From the NCBI RefSeq assembly GCF_949628265.1, contig NC_088788.1:21438335-21502334 (forward strand): a stretch of DNA of 64,000 nt, read 5' to 3'. The DNA is from Cloeon dipterum (lineage: Eukaryota; Arthropoda; Insecta; Ephemeroptera; Baetidae). The first letter of the stretch is position 1, and the number at the start of each line of letters is the position of its first letter. Shown here one piece after another: positions 15,501 to 27,431 of this stretch. The translations under genes and the position numbers were made by a program. Under the pieces are notes generated by a model, which did no database searches, was not told where the DNA came from, and saw nothing but the letters and a program-made list of their open reading frames with translations.

Positions 15501-17078
15501 GGCACGAGGCGAAAAGAGAGGCGAAAAGAGAGGCGAGGCACGTGTTTCCAAGCAAACAACGTGCGGGACCAACGTAAATATTGCCGCAAACGCACAACGC
15601 GCGGCTGCGGCTTAGCGAGCGTGCAGCCGTGAGCCAACACTAATTGCAAATGGACCGTGCGCCGTGTTGCCCGAGTGAGCGAGTGTGTGTCATTCAGATC
15701 AGATCCGAAAAGATTGGCTTGCAAATTCGGGCAGCAGCTGATGCGGTGCGTCCGAGCAGCAGATAAATCAGCAGCCGGTGGTATCAGCTGTGTCCAAACA
15801 CGCGCCCACCATCAGTGCGGAGCACATACACAGACCATTTCACTCTCGCTCTCGTGCACGCGCGCATTGTGCGATGCGAGCCACTCGACAGGACACGACG
15901 ACCAGAGTCAGCCGACCGGCCTTTTTATTCGCCCGCGCGCCCAACAAAAAAATCACTCTCATCATCATCATCATCGCCGTCGTCGTCGTCGTTGGCGGCG
16001 GCAGCGTTCTGTTGTTGTTGCTGCTGCTACCCTGCTGTTGTTGTTTGCGAACAGGGCGGGCAGGCGCGCATACTGGGCAATAATTGCGCTTCACTATCAC
16101 CGTGATTAACAACGTTTTTGTCGGCGCGCCAATATTTGTCCAAGCGGAGAGCAAAGCCCCGTTAATTTGGCTGCGCGCGCCTAATCAACCACCACCATTT
16201 GTTAACAATGCATCCGACCACCTCTGCCGCAGTGCTAAAAACCCAAAATCGTTTGTCATCCCTAGGATTTCATCCTCTCTACCGCTTTAGTAAAATATTT
16301 CATCGAAAAACATGTCTGGAAATGTGTGATCCAGCCGAGCACAATAACTCATCCTTTACATAAGCTTTTTGAGCAATGTTCTCCAACTTTTGCAGTAGCT
16401 CTTGACTCTTAAATGCGAAAGTTCAATAATTATCAACTTGCTTCCATAAGTCACGGATCAGAAACTAATAATAAATTCCCTCGGTTCAAAAGAAGTCTTA
16501 GCAATCAAATCTTCAGCGTTTGTAAGCCACAAAATTTCCAACATTTTACTCCGATAGTGCTTTCTAGTGTGTTATATAATTTTAGTTGAAAGTTTAGCTT
16601 TTCTATAATTCTGTATGACAGTAGTGCCCAATGGCCCATTGCCACATCCAGATAAAATTAACAAATTCAGAAACAGGAAATAAAGTTCTGTTCAAAGAAT
16701 GCATACAATTTCTGTTCTTATACAAGTTTTTATTTTATAATAAAAGCACAAAACTATTTGCAAGTTGTTCCTGAGGAAATATCACTGAACTTGATTAACT
16801 TGACAATTGTTTTGTAGCACTGTGCCACTTACTAATGCACTTCTCTAATTCTGTGAACTATCGTCTATCGTCCTGCCAAACAAATTTTACAAAATATCTG
16901 AAAGCAAGTTGAGCACATAACATCAACTGTTTAATGTTAGTATGCAATATGTTGGGCAGCTGTGTGCAGCAGGTTGCATATAGCCGTATTTTGAGAGTTT
17001 TATTTAAGCCTTGAACTACTATCTTTAGTTATAAAATTACCATTCTATAATTACACTCAATTCAATTTAACGAGCTGC

Positions 17079-17134
<56 letters not shown>

Positions 17135-20100
17135 ATGCTCATGCTCTGTGTTATGTGATTCGAATGTGTGTGTGTGTGAGAGAGAGCGCGGGTGCGAGTG
17201 AAGTGGCGTGTCGATGTGAGTTATTTACGAGTGTGCCTCGCTTTGTGATTTCAGTCGTGCGGACCGTCGAGGGTGAGGTGCTAATGCTGACCAACGTGGC
17301 TCGCTCGGACATGGGCAACTACCTGTGCATCGCCTCCAACGGTGTGCCGCCGACAATCAGCAAACGCTTCTCAGTCAGCGTGCATTGTGAGTATTCAACT
17401 TCAATCTCGAATTATTTGTTCCTGTCAATTGCGTGGACTTGAATTACATTTTTAACTGTCGAAAAAAAATCTAATTCGATGAAATGAGCTCCAGATGCGT
17501 TCATAATTCCGCAATGATTCTCCAGAGTTCGCGGGCTTGCCGCATTTCAATTATTTTTCCTTCCCCCAACCGACCCTCATGCGGGAGCAATTAGTAAATT
17601 GTGCGGCGGCAACAAACAAAACGACCGACGTGAATCCGCCGCTCAATCAGCGCGCTGCCGCAGTCGGAGGCTCCTCCGAGTAATAATAACCGCGCTTTTT
17701 CCGCTTATATCGAGTCCCGCAGCTGCTGTTGAGGCTGCGAGTCTAAACTGCGAAAAAAGACAATTTAACGGCCCCAAACCGAGGCAGATACGAATCGCTC
17801 GCGTTTTTTATTTTAATTGAAGCACGCGCGCGCAGCAAATCGTAAATTTCGGCAGCGGATTAATCAGTCTCTGAACGCGAATCTCTTTGTTTCAGTCCAC
17901 CCGATGATCAAGGTTTCTAATCAATTGGTGGCTGCCCCAGCAGGCAGCGACGTCACTGTCCAGTGCTATGTGGAGGCCTCGCCCAAGGCAATGAACAGTT
18001 GGCACCGAGAAACAGGTGAGCCAGTCGTCGCCATTTTCAGGCGTTGCAGGAACATTAAATTTGTGAATTCCGTGCGAAGAGTCCACAAATTTATTGATAA
18101 ATCCATTTTCATCGCTGGTTTGTCACGCAATATTTGTGATAATCACGTGGTGCGCGACATCCGTGCCAAGAGTATTCTCAAGTCGCTCTGCAGTTTGTTC
18201 TTTAGATTTTTTTCTCCTGAATATCCCAACTGCGGGTGTCGCATCATTCAAACAAAATTTAAAAGACATTTGTCATGGTATAAAAATTTAAAAAATGCAA
18301 TGCAAATTTTTGTCCAACCATCTTTATTTGGATACAAATTATTTAATAAAAGATTCAGCGCTCGACCGTGTTTTCATGGCAGATTTTGATTGCTCTCGAC
18401 AAGTTCTATTCAACGGGAAAGCTTATTGTAATAATCTTAATTCAAATATTAATATAGAATTTTGTACGTGAAAGGCACGACAATTTTTTGCAGTTACTTT
18501 TCTCAAAGGTTTTTTAGTGCTACTTGAGTAATTAATGTTGCATTAAGCCCAATCATTAAGGATTGGTTAATGCAATGGCAAGACATTTCCTGGGTGTCGT
18601 AAAATAAATTCTCATTAAAATAAACCCATATGCATTAAACTTTTCTTTTTGCTTCATAGCATTTATTCTTGTTTTTTATCTCTTCAAATTTCCCGTTTCG
18701 AGTTATTTCACGAGCGTCAGAAGGAATATATATGCTACAAAAACAACTGTCTGGAAGCAAACCTCAAAATATACAAACAGGACCGGTGGCTTGCTACTCT
18801 ATATTGAACATCTGCGCGCGCGTTTTGGCAAGAAAACGTAATAATTTCTCAATTTATTGCCGGGCGCAACATTGGCAAAGAGGGGCCCGTTTCTTTCTCT
18901 CTTTTTTTCCGTCGCCAGCCGTGCGCAAAGCGGCCTCTTGCCAATCGGAACACGTACTAGATTTTCGCCGCCCATTTGGCTGCTGCGAGGCAGGTGAAAC
19001 GAACACTCAACAGGTTGCTTGATTGTTTTCTTGCGTCGCGGGTAAAAAACAGGAGCCGAATGTATACACGGCCAGAGCGAGTTGTATCGAGGGACTAATA
19101 CATTTGGCGGTGAGTCGATTTTATATCGGCAGCTTGTGTGTGTGTGCGTGCGAGTCAACAAACGAATGACGCTTTTTACGTACTATTTATTGCACGCGTC
19201 AGCGAAAATAGGTGCGGGTTAATCAAAACGCTGCTGGTACTCTTGCTTCGATTTCCAATCGGGGCCGTCTTTTTTGCTCCGCCGCCTAATAATGTGGCAT
19301 CCTCTGTGTGCGTCTGTGTGTTCTTCCCAACTACCGCTGCTGATGCTCATCGCTTTTTATTGACGACGACCCAACTTTTATTCTCTCGTCTAATATGCGC
19401 TCAAAATCCCCCAGCAGCATCGCATGCATGCGCGCCGCTCAACTTTCGATAACTGCTGCTCGAGGCGGCACTTTTTCTTCCTCTCTCTCGTGTGTGTGTG
19501 CTCTTGCTCTCTCATCCCCCTTGCAAATCTGCAGTGGCAAACTCAACTCTGCCGAGCGCGAAAACTTCGCTAGATGAAATCTAACGGAGAACGTGTCTAA
19601 TGAAGTTATCTGCATTATGGTAGTTTTCAAACTACCTTTAATTTGAAGTGGTAATTGAAAAATGAAGCTCACAAACACACGAAAAATTGAACCACAAAAG
19701 GGAGAGGAGTTTTTTACGTTGCTGCCGTTAAAAATCGGTTAGAGGTCGTATCATAAAATCAATGCCAGTTTTAGTATTAGATCTTGGGCTGGGCTAGTTT
19801 GCTGCCACATGATGGTTTTGGCACAAGTCAAATAAAATTCAAACCTATTAACAATTTAAAGTTATTTAATAAATTTTGCAAATGGCTCTTACCGTAAATT
19901 ATCAGGATGGGCAGCATTGAGGAAATTTAAAGAGAAAAAATTGCACTGAGGGTTTGATTGGGACATCATCGCTTGTTCTATTTCTGGTTTGTGTTCACTG
20001 CTTTGGTAGTTGAGTGCACATTCAATCGTTTTCAACGCCCAGCGATGCAAAAATTCCCCGAAGCTAATACTTGGCGCTGAGTTTGTGTTTTGTAGGAAAT

Positions 20101-23100
20101 ATGCTGCTGATGAGACCAGAGGGGCTGAAATAGTGGTTACAGCAAGTAAAGCTCTATAACTTACAACGTACAAGGAATAATACAAATTTCACATATTCAT
20201 CAATCAATATCAACACGCACAGAGGAGAGCTATTTGCAGAATTAGTTTAAGAAGATAACAAAACCTTATTTATTTCTCTCTTGAAGCTCAATTTCTCTAA
20301 AATTTATTTTAAGACCATTGTAAAATGAAAAATAATGGCAAAAAAATTAAACACTAAAAGTAAGCCATTTCAGTAGCCCTTTTTGTTTATTTTTATTTCC
20401 GTGTTGAAATTTTTAATGCCTCTTTGACCTCGATCAAATTGGTAACTAATCGAAAGGGACATTCCGACCAAAATTAAAGCAGACTGGTTATTAATTCTTT
20501 TTGCGGCACCAAATTGGCGTAGCACGAATCGTCCGCCAACTGCATTATGCCATGTGGGGCAAGGCCAAACCACTGCAAAAAGCCGCGCGTCGACGAAATT
20601 AACAATATTCCATTTGCGCGCGTTATTCGGCCAGAGGGAAAATTTAAATTTGGGCTGGCCACAAACGGCTGTCGGGCCGGCCGGGCGCGCATCTGTTCCA
20701 AGCAAGCCGGTCGCACACGAGCCATTAACGCCAGGCCAAGTGCAAGTGCGCCTCCTCGTGCAATACATAACAAATGGACGGACTCGGCGGCGGACGGCGG
20801 GCGTCAAGTCGACCGACTAGAGCTAGACGAATCTGCTGCACTTGTTCTCTTCTCCGCGGAGCAGAGCATAGAAGCAGCAGCAGCCGCCGAGAAGCGGCTC
20901 ATCGGAGCGTGAGGCAGCGAGCGGTGTGCAGCCGGTTGCATAAACGCCTTCGCCGCTGCATGCCGGGTGGCGTTAATTAAATGGCGACTGCAGTCATTGT
21001 TGGCGGCGAAATTAATTACTTATCCAGCTCAATCATTTATTCTCGCCACACAGTTGTGTGTTTTAATGAAGTGCAGCTGCCGGCGGGTTGCGATGCGCGC
21101 CACTTACCAGCGCGCCGCTCTCGCTCTGCGGACATCTTTTGCTGAGATGTGTGGAGTTGCATGTCACCCGGTTGCAAATTACTCCCACTGGGGAAACAAC
21201 TCTATGCTTCTACTTTAAATTGAAAAGCAACTGTAAAAGGAAAACTCCCTAGCTATGATGCCGGAAATAAAAATTTCATAATTTGAATACGATTACGTCA
21301 ATTACGCCTCTTTTGTCTATTATTTAAATAAATTAAGAATATTCCTGCAAAAATATTATTTTGGTAATTTATTCAAAATATTATTAGACAAAATAATCTG
21401 TGTTATAATCATCTGCATTCACACCGCAAATCTCTACTTTAGGCTCCAGCTCGTACTAGCTGCTCTCCCTCACTGGTCCGTTTTCATCTCTCGCTCCAGC
21501 AGCCACCCCATTAATTTTGTTTCAATTCGCTCGCTCCCACTTTCGTGTTTGCTTTTCCACTTTCATCTCACTACTGCGGATCAAGTGAATCTTGTCACGC
21601 TGCAATCAAATCACAGCCGACGAGTTCAACTCACTACAGCTTTATTCTGCTTGTCACGCCGCGTGCCGGCATAATTATTGTGGATCATTTTAATAGTTTG
21701 TGCCATTTTTGTTCGCGCCGCACAAAAGTCACGTTCTGCTGTTGTGGAAACAAATAGGACGTTGGTTTTGTAAAAAGCAAGCTGGAAAATGATGTGGTTA
21801 GACAAAATCGAGGCTGACTATGACTAAACAAATAGAAAAAAATATAATATTTGCATCCAATAATTTTCCATGTTGATAGAAATCTTTTGCTACTGACTAT
21901 TTGAGCTTGATTTTCCAAAATATTTTTATTGATTGATGTTTGAAAAATGCCTAAACCTAATTTATACAACACATTCCAAATCACAAGGTCCTGTGAATAA
22001 AAGTGATTTAAAGTATATAATTGTTTTTGGTTGAATAAATAATATTGTGGAATTTTTAAAAATTGAATCAATTGTATGACCAATTTTTGCACCAAACATA
22101 TTGTTTGCTAACTTAATTTTGTAAGTTTAAGGATGAAATCATATGTGTTTCAATAATTCTAACTCGCATTCAATATTAAACTGCTGTGGAAATATAATCT
22201 AATATCTAAATTAGACTATTCTTCGTGACTAAGTGCAGTGGAAAACGTGACTGAATTGTCGTAGAGCAACAATTTTTACTCTTACCCGTGCTCAAGCGTC
22301 AGAGAGTCTTTCTAATTACCAATCGTCGCTTCTTCCCACCCGTCCGGCACGAATTTCATTCCTCCCACTCGCCGATATTAATAATGGCGTGATCACGGAA
22401 CGAACGAGAATTTGCCCGAGCGAACAGTGCACTTGATTGAGCGTGACAAAATGCACTCGATTAAGCGTCAGGGGAGTAGCAAAGCTGCCATTACGCCTAA
22501 TTAATGAAACTGGTGCCCCTGGGAAAATTAATTCTGTCGCTGCCGTGTCTGAACGTCTCATAATTAACAGCCGCCTCACAAGTCGACTCGTTGCGCATAT
22601 TTCACGTGATTGCTGCTGTTTGATTCCAGGAGAGAAGCTGGTGGAGAACGCTAACAAATACATTATCACCGAAAACTCGATCAACTCTTACTCGCTGATG
22701 ATGAACCTGACCATAAGGAGTCTGGAAAAGCGAGATTTCGGTGGCTACCTATGCTCGTCAAGCAACGCTCTTGGCAGAGTAGAGGCAGGCGTAAGGCTTC
22801 AAGGTGAGTCAGTTTCCCCTAAACCACAATTTAGTTATTGGAATTTGTGGTTGATTTAATCAGCCTTGAAATGTAATTAAATTAGAGTTCTAATGAAAAC
22901 GTTGTAGTCTATTGCTACAGTTTTCCACAAAATTAATCAAATCAAATGTTCAATCAAAATGAAACTTTTCTCTACTATATTCTTAGGCACCAAGGCTCCC
23001 TTTTAGAAATGTTGTTTTTCTGCATGTTAGAAAATTATTTTGTACTAATTTCTAGAAAATTTAAATTTATTTACCCGTGGATGTATTTTTTCCCTTATGA

Positions 23101-26100
23101 AAATAATTGTTATGGGATTTGTTTCTCGAGTGTTCTCTGTTGATTGTTGGGTACCCGATGAAAATAGTTTGAGATAAACCTCTCATTAAAAATAATTGGT
23201 TGTACGTTGTACTTCACAATCGCATAAAATAACTTCAGTTGATTTTGACGTGGCATTGTAAAGTCATTACGATTAGTACATTAGCAATTATAATTTTCAA
23301 CCTACAAAAAGTATTTATTTTCTTAGGTCAAGTGTGTTCAATGGAAATGATGCAACAGTCTGCACGGTTGGACTTTGCAATCTCAAATCAAATCGTTACA
23401 CCAAAAAACGCTATTTGCAAGTGGAATGAATCAGCCTTGTTAGTTGGTATTGATCAGCGAGGGGAGAATAGTACTCGCACAGTGTGAATTTTTTTCCCTT
23501 TTTAATTTCACGCGACAATCCACTCCATTCCATTTTTTTCACTTTTCACCTCTGATCAGGCGCTTTCAATTTTTCCTCTCGCAACACACAACTTTTTGCA
23601 GCGAATTCCTGATACAATACCGGCGAGGGCATAATTAAAAAAACATCTGCGTGCCGATTGCTTGATTTTCGAGAGACTAGCATGCAGCAGGGCAAAAATG
23701 GAGCGGAGACTGGCTCTCTAAAGAGCGGAGCGGAAAGCGGCGCAGAGGAAAATTTTCAACCCGATCGAGGCGAACGGCAAAAATGTGAGCGGCCAGCAAA
23801 CGCGAACAATATCGCCAATATAAAATAGCATTTTTTAAATCAATGAAGCAGCAGATCGCGGACGAGGAAAATAATGAAAAAAGACTGGAATTTTAATAAA
23901 ATGCGTAAAATGCAGACTCGGACTGCTAACACGTTCGGAGAACAAGAAATGGAAGCGGCTCGGGAGCGACCATTCGCCATTTTTCGGGCCGCAGCTGTTG
24001 CTCGCGACTGAAACACAGCCGCCGTGTAATTTAAACTGTGCGCCGGCTCTCGGCTGCTTGCTTACTAGCTGCTCCGCTCCATTTAACTCGCCGTCTATAA
24101 ATTCAAACTCGAGAGTTGAGTGTGCGCGCGCCTAAATTCAATCGATGAACCCCCAACAAAAGGACTAACAAGGCCAACCTTTGGATGAGGCTTTAGGGAC
24201 TAACGTGCTTTTTGCGCACATCCTTTTAAACAGCCGATCGTTTTTCTCGCTCACATCGCATTGAGTGAGATCTGCTATCTGCAACAGACGGAATTAGTCG
24301 CGCAGAGAGATTTGCTCATTTGCATATATGCGCAAATTTGTTGGCGATAGCCGCGGATATATTTTCACTGCAATCACGGTTGTTGTTTTACAAATGCACA
24401 CGCAGGCATTTCAGCGAAACAATATCCTAAAATCAAATCAACTATTACTTATTTCTCAATCTCTCGATTGCTCTCAATCAGTATTTTTCCTCCAATCTAA
24501 AATATTTACATAAAAGGGTGCAATTCGAGAATAACTCGATAACACTCATGACTAGGAAAAGAGCAGAATTGAAATACAAAAAATAAAAATCCACACACAT
24601 GACTTGATACCAATAAATTTGTTTGTACCTTATTTTAGATTTCGTCTTAGTCTGACTAAAAAGGGAATTGTATTAAAATAAAATTTCTCTGACACATTTG
24701 AACTGAGAACTCCAGAATGAGAGCTAGGCCAATGGTGCGATTATTTAATTAACTGTTGCCGTAAACTTGCTTCTGGCGAGTTTGTAATTCTGTTAGGATA
24801 TATTCATTCATTAGATATCCACATGCTTTTAACATTGATAAATATTATATTATAGCTTTTACATTTCGACTAGTATAATTTAAAGCAATGTTAACTCGAT
24901 AGAATAGAATAAAAATCAACAAGTTAGTTTTTCATTTCTATTTCTTTTTCAATTGTGTTGTCATAAATAGCTTGATTATTTAATTTTGTGCTGGATTTAG
25001 AAAAGATGCCCCCCTGGTCTGACTTCAATATTTTTATGAGGGGCAATACTACCGGTCAGTTTATTATCCCAATTGAAATTCTGTGGCCTTGTCCGGAACG
25101 AATCCAAAATTTATGACGACGGCTCGTCTTTACTTAAAACTGCGGTTGTCTGTTTTGATATTTTCCAGCCACTCCTTTACATATTATCCAGTAATTTTGG
25201 ATAAAATCTGATTGGCTCGCGTTTGTTTTTACAAACATTGAGATTTTTAACGATAATTAGCAGGCCAGCAAACTTTTTTAAATTCAAATAGAAACTGAAA
25301 AGTAAGCGGTCGTGCGCAACCGAGAGAGAGAGAGAGATAGAGGTGCAGCTGGAATTGGATGATGATCAAATTTAAGTGGCAAAGAGATTTGAGTCGTGCG
25401 AGAGTAGGCTGGCGCGTGGGTCCTGCCCCTGCGTGTGTCTGTGTCTGCCTGTTCTGCTGGCTTTTGGGTGTGTTTGTGACGTGAGCGCAGCCCACCGCCG
25501 CACCGTATTGCACACTACACAATGGCCCATTCACTTTTATCTCCCTGCAACGATTTGCGCCGAAATTTATGAAGTTTGTGGAATGCACGAAACAATTCGC
25601 CGAGATAAAAATTTTACTGCCGCCACTGTGTGTGTTCAATTCGGAAAAATACCCCTTTTTGCTATTTTTTCTGCTCTTGCTGAAAGTGCCACTCGAACGT
25701 TTTTTGCTCCCTTTTCTGCCGCGCCGTGCTGTTTTCATCCACGCAAAAAGCAGCTCGCAAGACAATTTAATCAGATGCGCCTCCATAATACTTCGTTTAG
25801 TGCACTGCTTCCCATTCCCAATCGATTGCTCTCGTAAAATCGAGCCGACCAGAGGGGTGGATTTTCAAACAAAAGCCGGGGTGTGGTTTTATTCCGACTT
25901 ATGATTAAATTAGTAATCTCCGAATCACAAAAACAGACTCAATTTTTACCGTTAATGTCATTTACCTTTGTCTTCGTTTACCATGTAGCGAGGAAGGAAG
26001 TAAAGCTGGCCAAACTTTGTTTGTTGACACACTTTCAATCAACTAAGTTTGACAGATCAGATTTCAAAATGACACAGACCGGTAGCAGAGTAACGTTCTC

Positions 26101-27431
26101 TTCCTTTTGCATGTAGTTGAAATTTGATACGTTATTAAATCAAGGAAGCGAGGGTTAATTGCCCACTAATTAACTGACATATTAATGGAAAACAAGGACA
26201 ATGCAAACATGTAAGATCATGTTTCGTAAAATAAACATCACTTCTTATGCAATCGGGGTTAAAAATAGGATAAATGCAATGCTTGCAATTCCAACAAAAA
26301 AGCCTCTTCTGAAATTATAGGACTATCATAAAAAATTTCATTCTCCGCTCAGAGGTATGTTAAAAGTTGAAATGGTTTCCAGTCTGGCTGAGCAGAAAAA
26401 ACGTGAAAACGTGATTTGCGCCCTGTTCGTTGTATCAAAGTCAATTATAAGAGGAGTAGAAATTTAGCCTACAAATCCTTTTCTCACTCAACTGAATTGT
26501 AAGACTGATTGTGAGTTTTAGTGCAAAAAAAATATTTAGTTTTTGTTGCAAAATTCTGTTTTAAATGTGGTTATTTTTTGGAGTTTTTTTTCTATTTACA
26601 GTTCATGGAAAACGTGTATGACTAATATTAACATTAGCTTTGATTTGTTGAAATTTCACGATTCATATTTACTTTAAAAGAGTATGAAATAATGCTATAT
26701 AGCAAGACATTCCCAGTCTGTACCTTTTTTAGCAATGCCCAAAAATAATGTTCATGGTTAATTTTGTGACAAATGGAATTGAGAGAACTTGACCAGGCCT
26801 ACAAGCGGCTACTGCAGTTTATTTATTTAAAAATCAGTTTCAATTGTGGCGTGGTGCGCACAGCGTGAAAAACTTCAAAAAAATCATGTTTTTCAGTAAT
26901 TTGCTGCGTTCCCTCATTGTCAGAGTCACATATCTTCCCAAACCAACAATCACCCGTTTTTCAAAAGATAACGATATATTTTAGAAATGAAATCTTTTTT
27001 TATAACGATCCTGCAATTCAATAGTGACAACAGAGTACATAATTTCGAATCTAAATTCTCCGCTATTTTTCGTTCCAGAGCTCAAATTACCACCAATAAC
27101 GACGACGCCCCCACCACCGCGGCCGCAGACGCCAAGCCACAAGGTTGTGGTGAAGCAGCACAAGGAGCGGCGGCGCAAGATGAAGAAGCCCAAGCCTGTG
27201 GGCAACGACGAGGTGAGTGGCGAGGAGGACGATTCCGAGGAGGCCACGAGTGCGGGGCCACCGGCCCTGGACACGCACTTCCCGCAGACAACGCAGGTGG
27301 CCGACGCGAGGACGACGCGGCCGCCGTCTTGGGTGATGCACAGCAACGTCAGCGGGACGCCGGTCCCCGTCAGTCTTCCTGTGGCGCTGTTATCGCTCGC
27401 GCTGACCACCCTGAAGGTGCTCTCCGCGTAA
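3509..27431 (+). CDS. Dpr-interacting protein (DIP)/lachesin-like three-Ig, GPI-anchored cell-surface protein; 5' end missing
   Basis: Seven exons: 3509-3627, 8069-8254, 11105-11297, 17255-17386, 17896-18015, 22630-22803, 27079-27431; intron phases 0,0,1,1,1,1, all GT-AG. They give about 425 residues of a surface protein with three Ig domains. Ig1 spans exons 1-2 (SFTC ... VAWIKAD ... DSGEYMC, NHT glycosylation site). Ig2 spans exons 3-4 (IKCKATG ... VTWRR ... YLC). Ig3 spans exons 5-6 (VQCYVEASPKAM ... SWHRETG ... YLC). Each domain is split by an intron. The Ig1 wording (WIKADTKAI, CQINTDPMK) and ELKLPP after Ig3 are typical of insect DIPs, which bind Dpr proteins in synaptic pairing. The last exon is a Pro/Thr, then Lys/Arg, then acidic linker ending in a hydrophobic tail (VSLPVALLSLALTTLKVL), read as a GPI signal. 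The first exon opens mid-codon, so the signal peptide lies upstream. Which DIP paralogue this is cannot be settled. Confidence 0.92.
3628..8068 (+). other. Intron 1 of the DIP-like gene
   Basis: This 4.4-kb intron interrupts Ig1 in phase 0, between GPYK and VAWIK. The donor is AAG|GTGAGG and the acceptor TTTTCACAG. CpG-rich patches lie at about 3700-4250 and 7060-7660, separated by AT-rich sequence. I see no gene, RNA gene or transposon in it. Confidence 0.85.
8255..11104 (+). other. Intron 2 of the DIP-like gene
   Basis: This 2.85-kb phase-0 intron lies near the end of Ig1. The donor is CAA|GTGAGT and the acceptor TGCTTTCAG. Simple GA/GC-rich sequence occurs at about 9150-9260 and an A-rich block at about 9540-9700. 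No nested gene was recognised. Confidence 0.85.
15959..16047 (+). repeat. Mixed trinucleotide repeat tract
   Basis: Consecutive short runs of ATC, CGT, GGC, GTT/GTTGTT, GCT and TGT triplets occupy about 90 bases inside intron 3 of the DIP-like gene. Several frames stay open across it only because of its composition. Confidence 0.8.
17082..17133 (+). repeat. (AG)n microsatellite, 52 bp uninterrupted
   Basis: Twenty-six perfect AG units are followed by GCATGCTCATGCTC and, from about 17165, a shorter (GT)n then (GA)n run. The tract lies about 120 bases upstream of the exon at 17255, within or near the branch-point/polypyrimidine region of intron 3, but it is purine-rich on the transcribed sense strand. 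Confidence 0.95.
17387..17895 (+). other. Intron 4 of the DIP-like gene
   Basis: This 509-base phase-1 intron separates Ig2 from Ig3 (CAT T|GTGAGT ... TTTCAG|TC CAC). It is the shortest intron of the gene. Nothing else is seen in it. Confidence 0.88.
18016..22629 (+). other. Intron 5 of the DIP-like gene
   Basis: This 4.6-kb phase-1 intron splits Ig3 after RETG. CpG-rich patches lie at about 18.8-19.55 and 20.5-21.2 kb. A short imperfect tandem duplication (TGCACTTGATTGAGCGTGA / TGCACTCGATTAAGCGTCA) occurs at about 22427-22470, just upstream of the next exon. No gene was recognised. Confidence 0.85.
22804..27078 (+). other. Intron 6 of the DIP-like gene
   Basis: This 4.3-kb phase-1 intron lies between Ig3 and the terminal linker/GPI exon. 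It has a CpG-richer block at about 23.6-24.3 kb and AT-rich sequence elsewhere. No nested gene or transposon boundary was recognised. Confidence 0.85.

Larger units (their letters stand above)
11298..17254 (+). other. Intron 3 of the DIP-like gene, the longest
   Basis: This 5.96-kb phase-1 intron splits Ig2. CpG-rich blocks lie at about 11.5-11.9, 12.7-13.0, 13.9-14.65 and 15.4-16.1 kb. The last includes runs of ATC, CGT, TTG and CTG triplets. A 52-bp AG repeat sits about 120 bases before the 3' splice site. No nested gene was recognised. Open frames in the GC-rich blocks have arginine/alanine-rich, gene-unlike translations. Confidence 0.8.

Noticed and set aside
15657..16154. Overlapping 96-150-codon frames with His, Ser, Ile or Arg runs
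   Set aside because: They are produced by the trinucleotide repeats at 15959-16047 and have no flanking coding signal.
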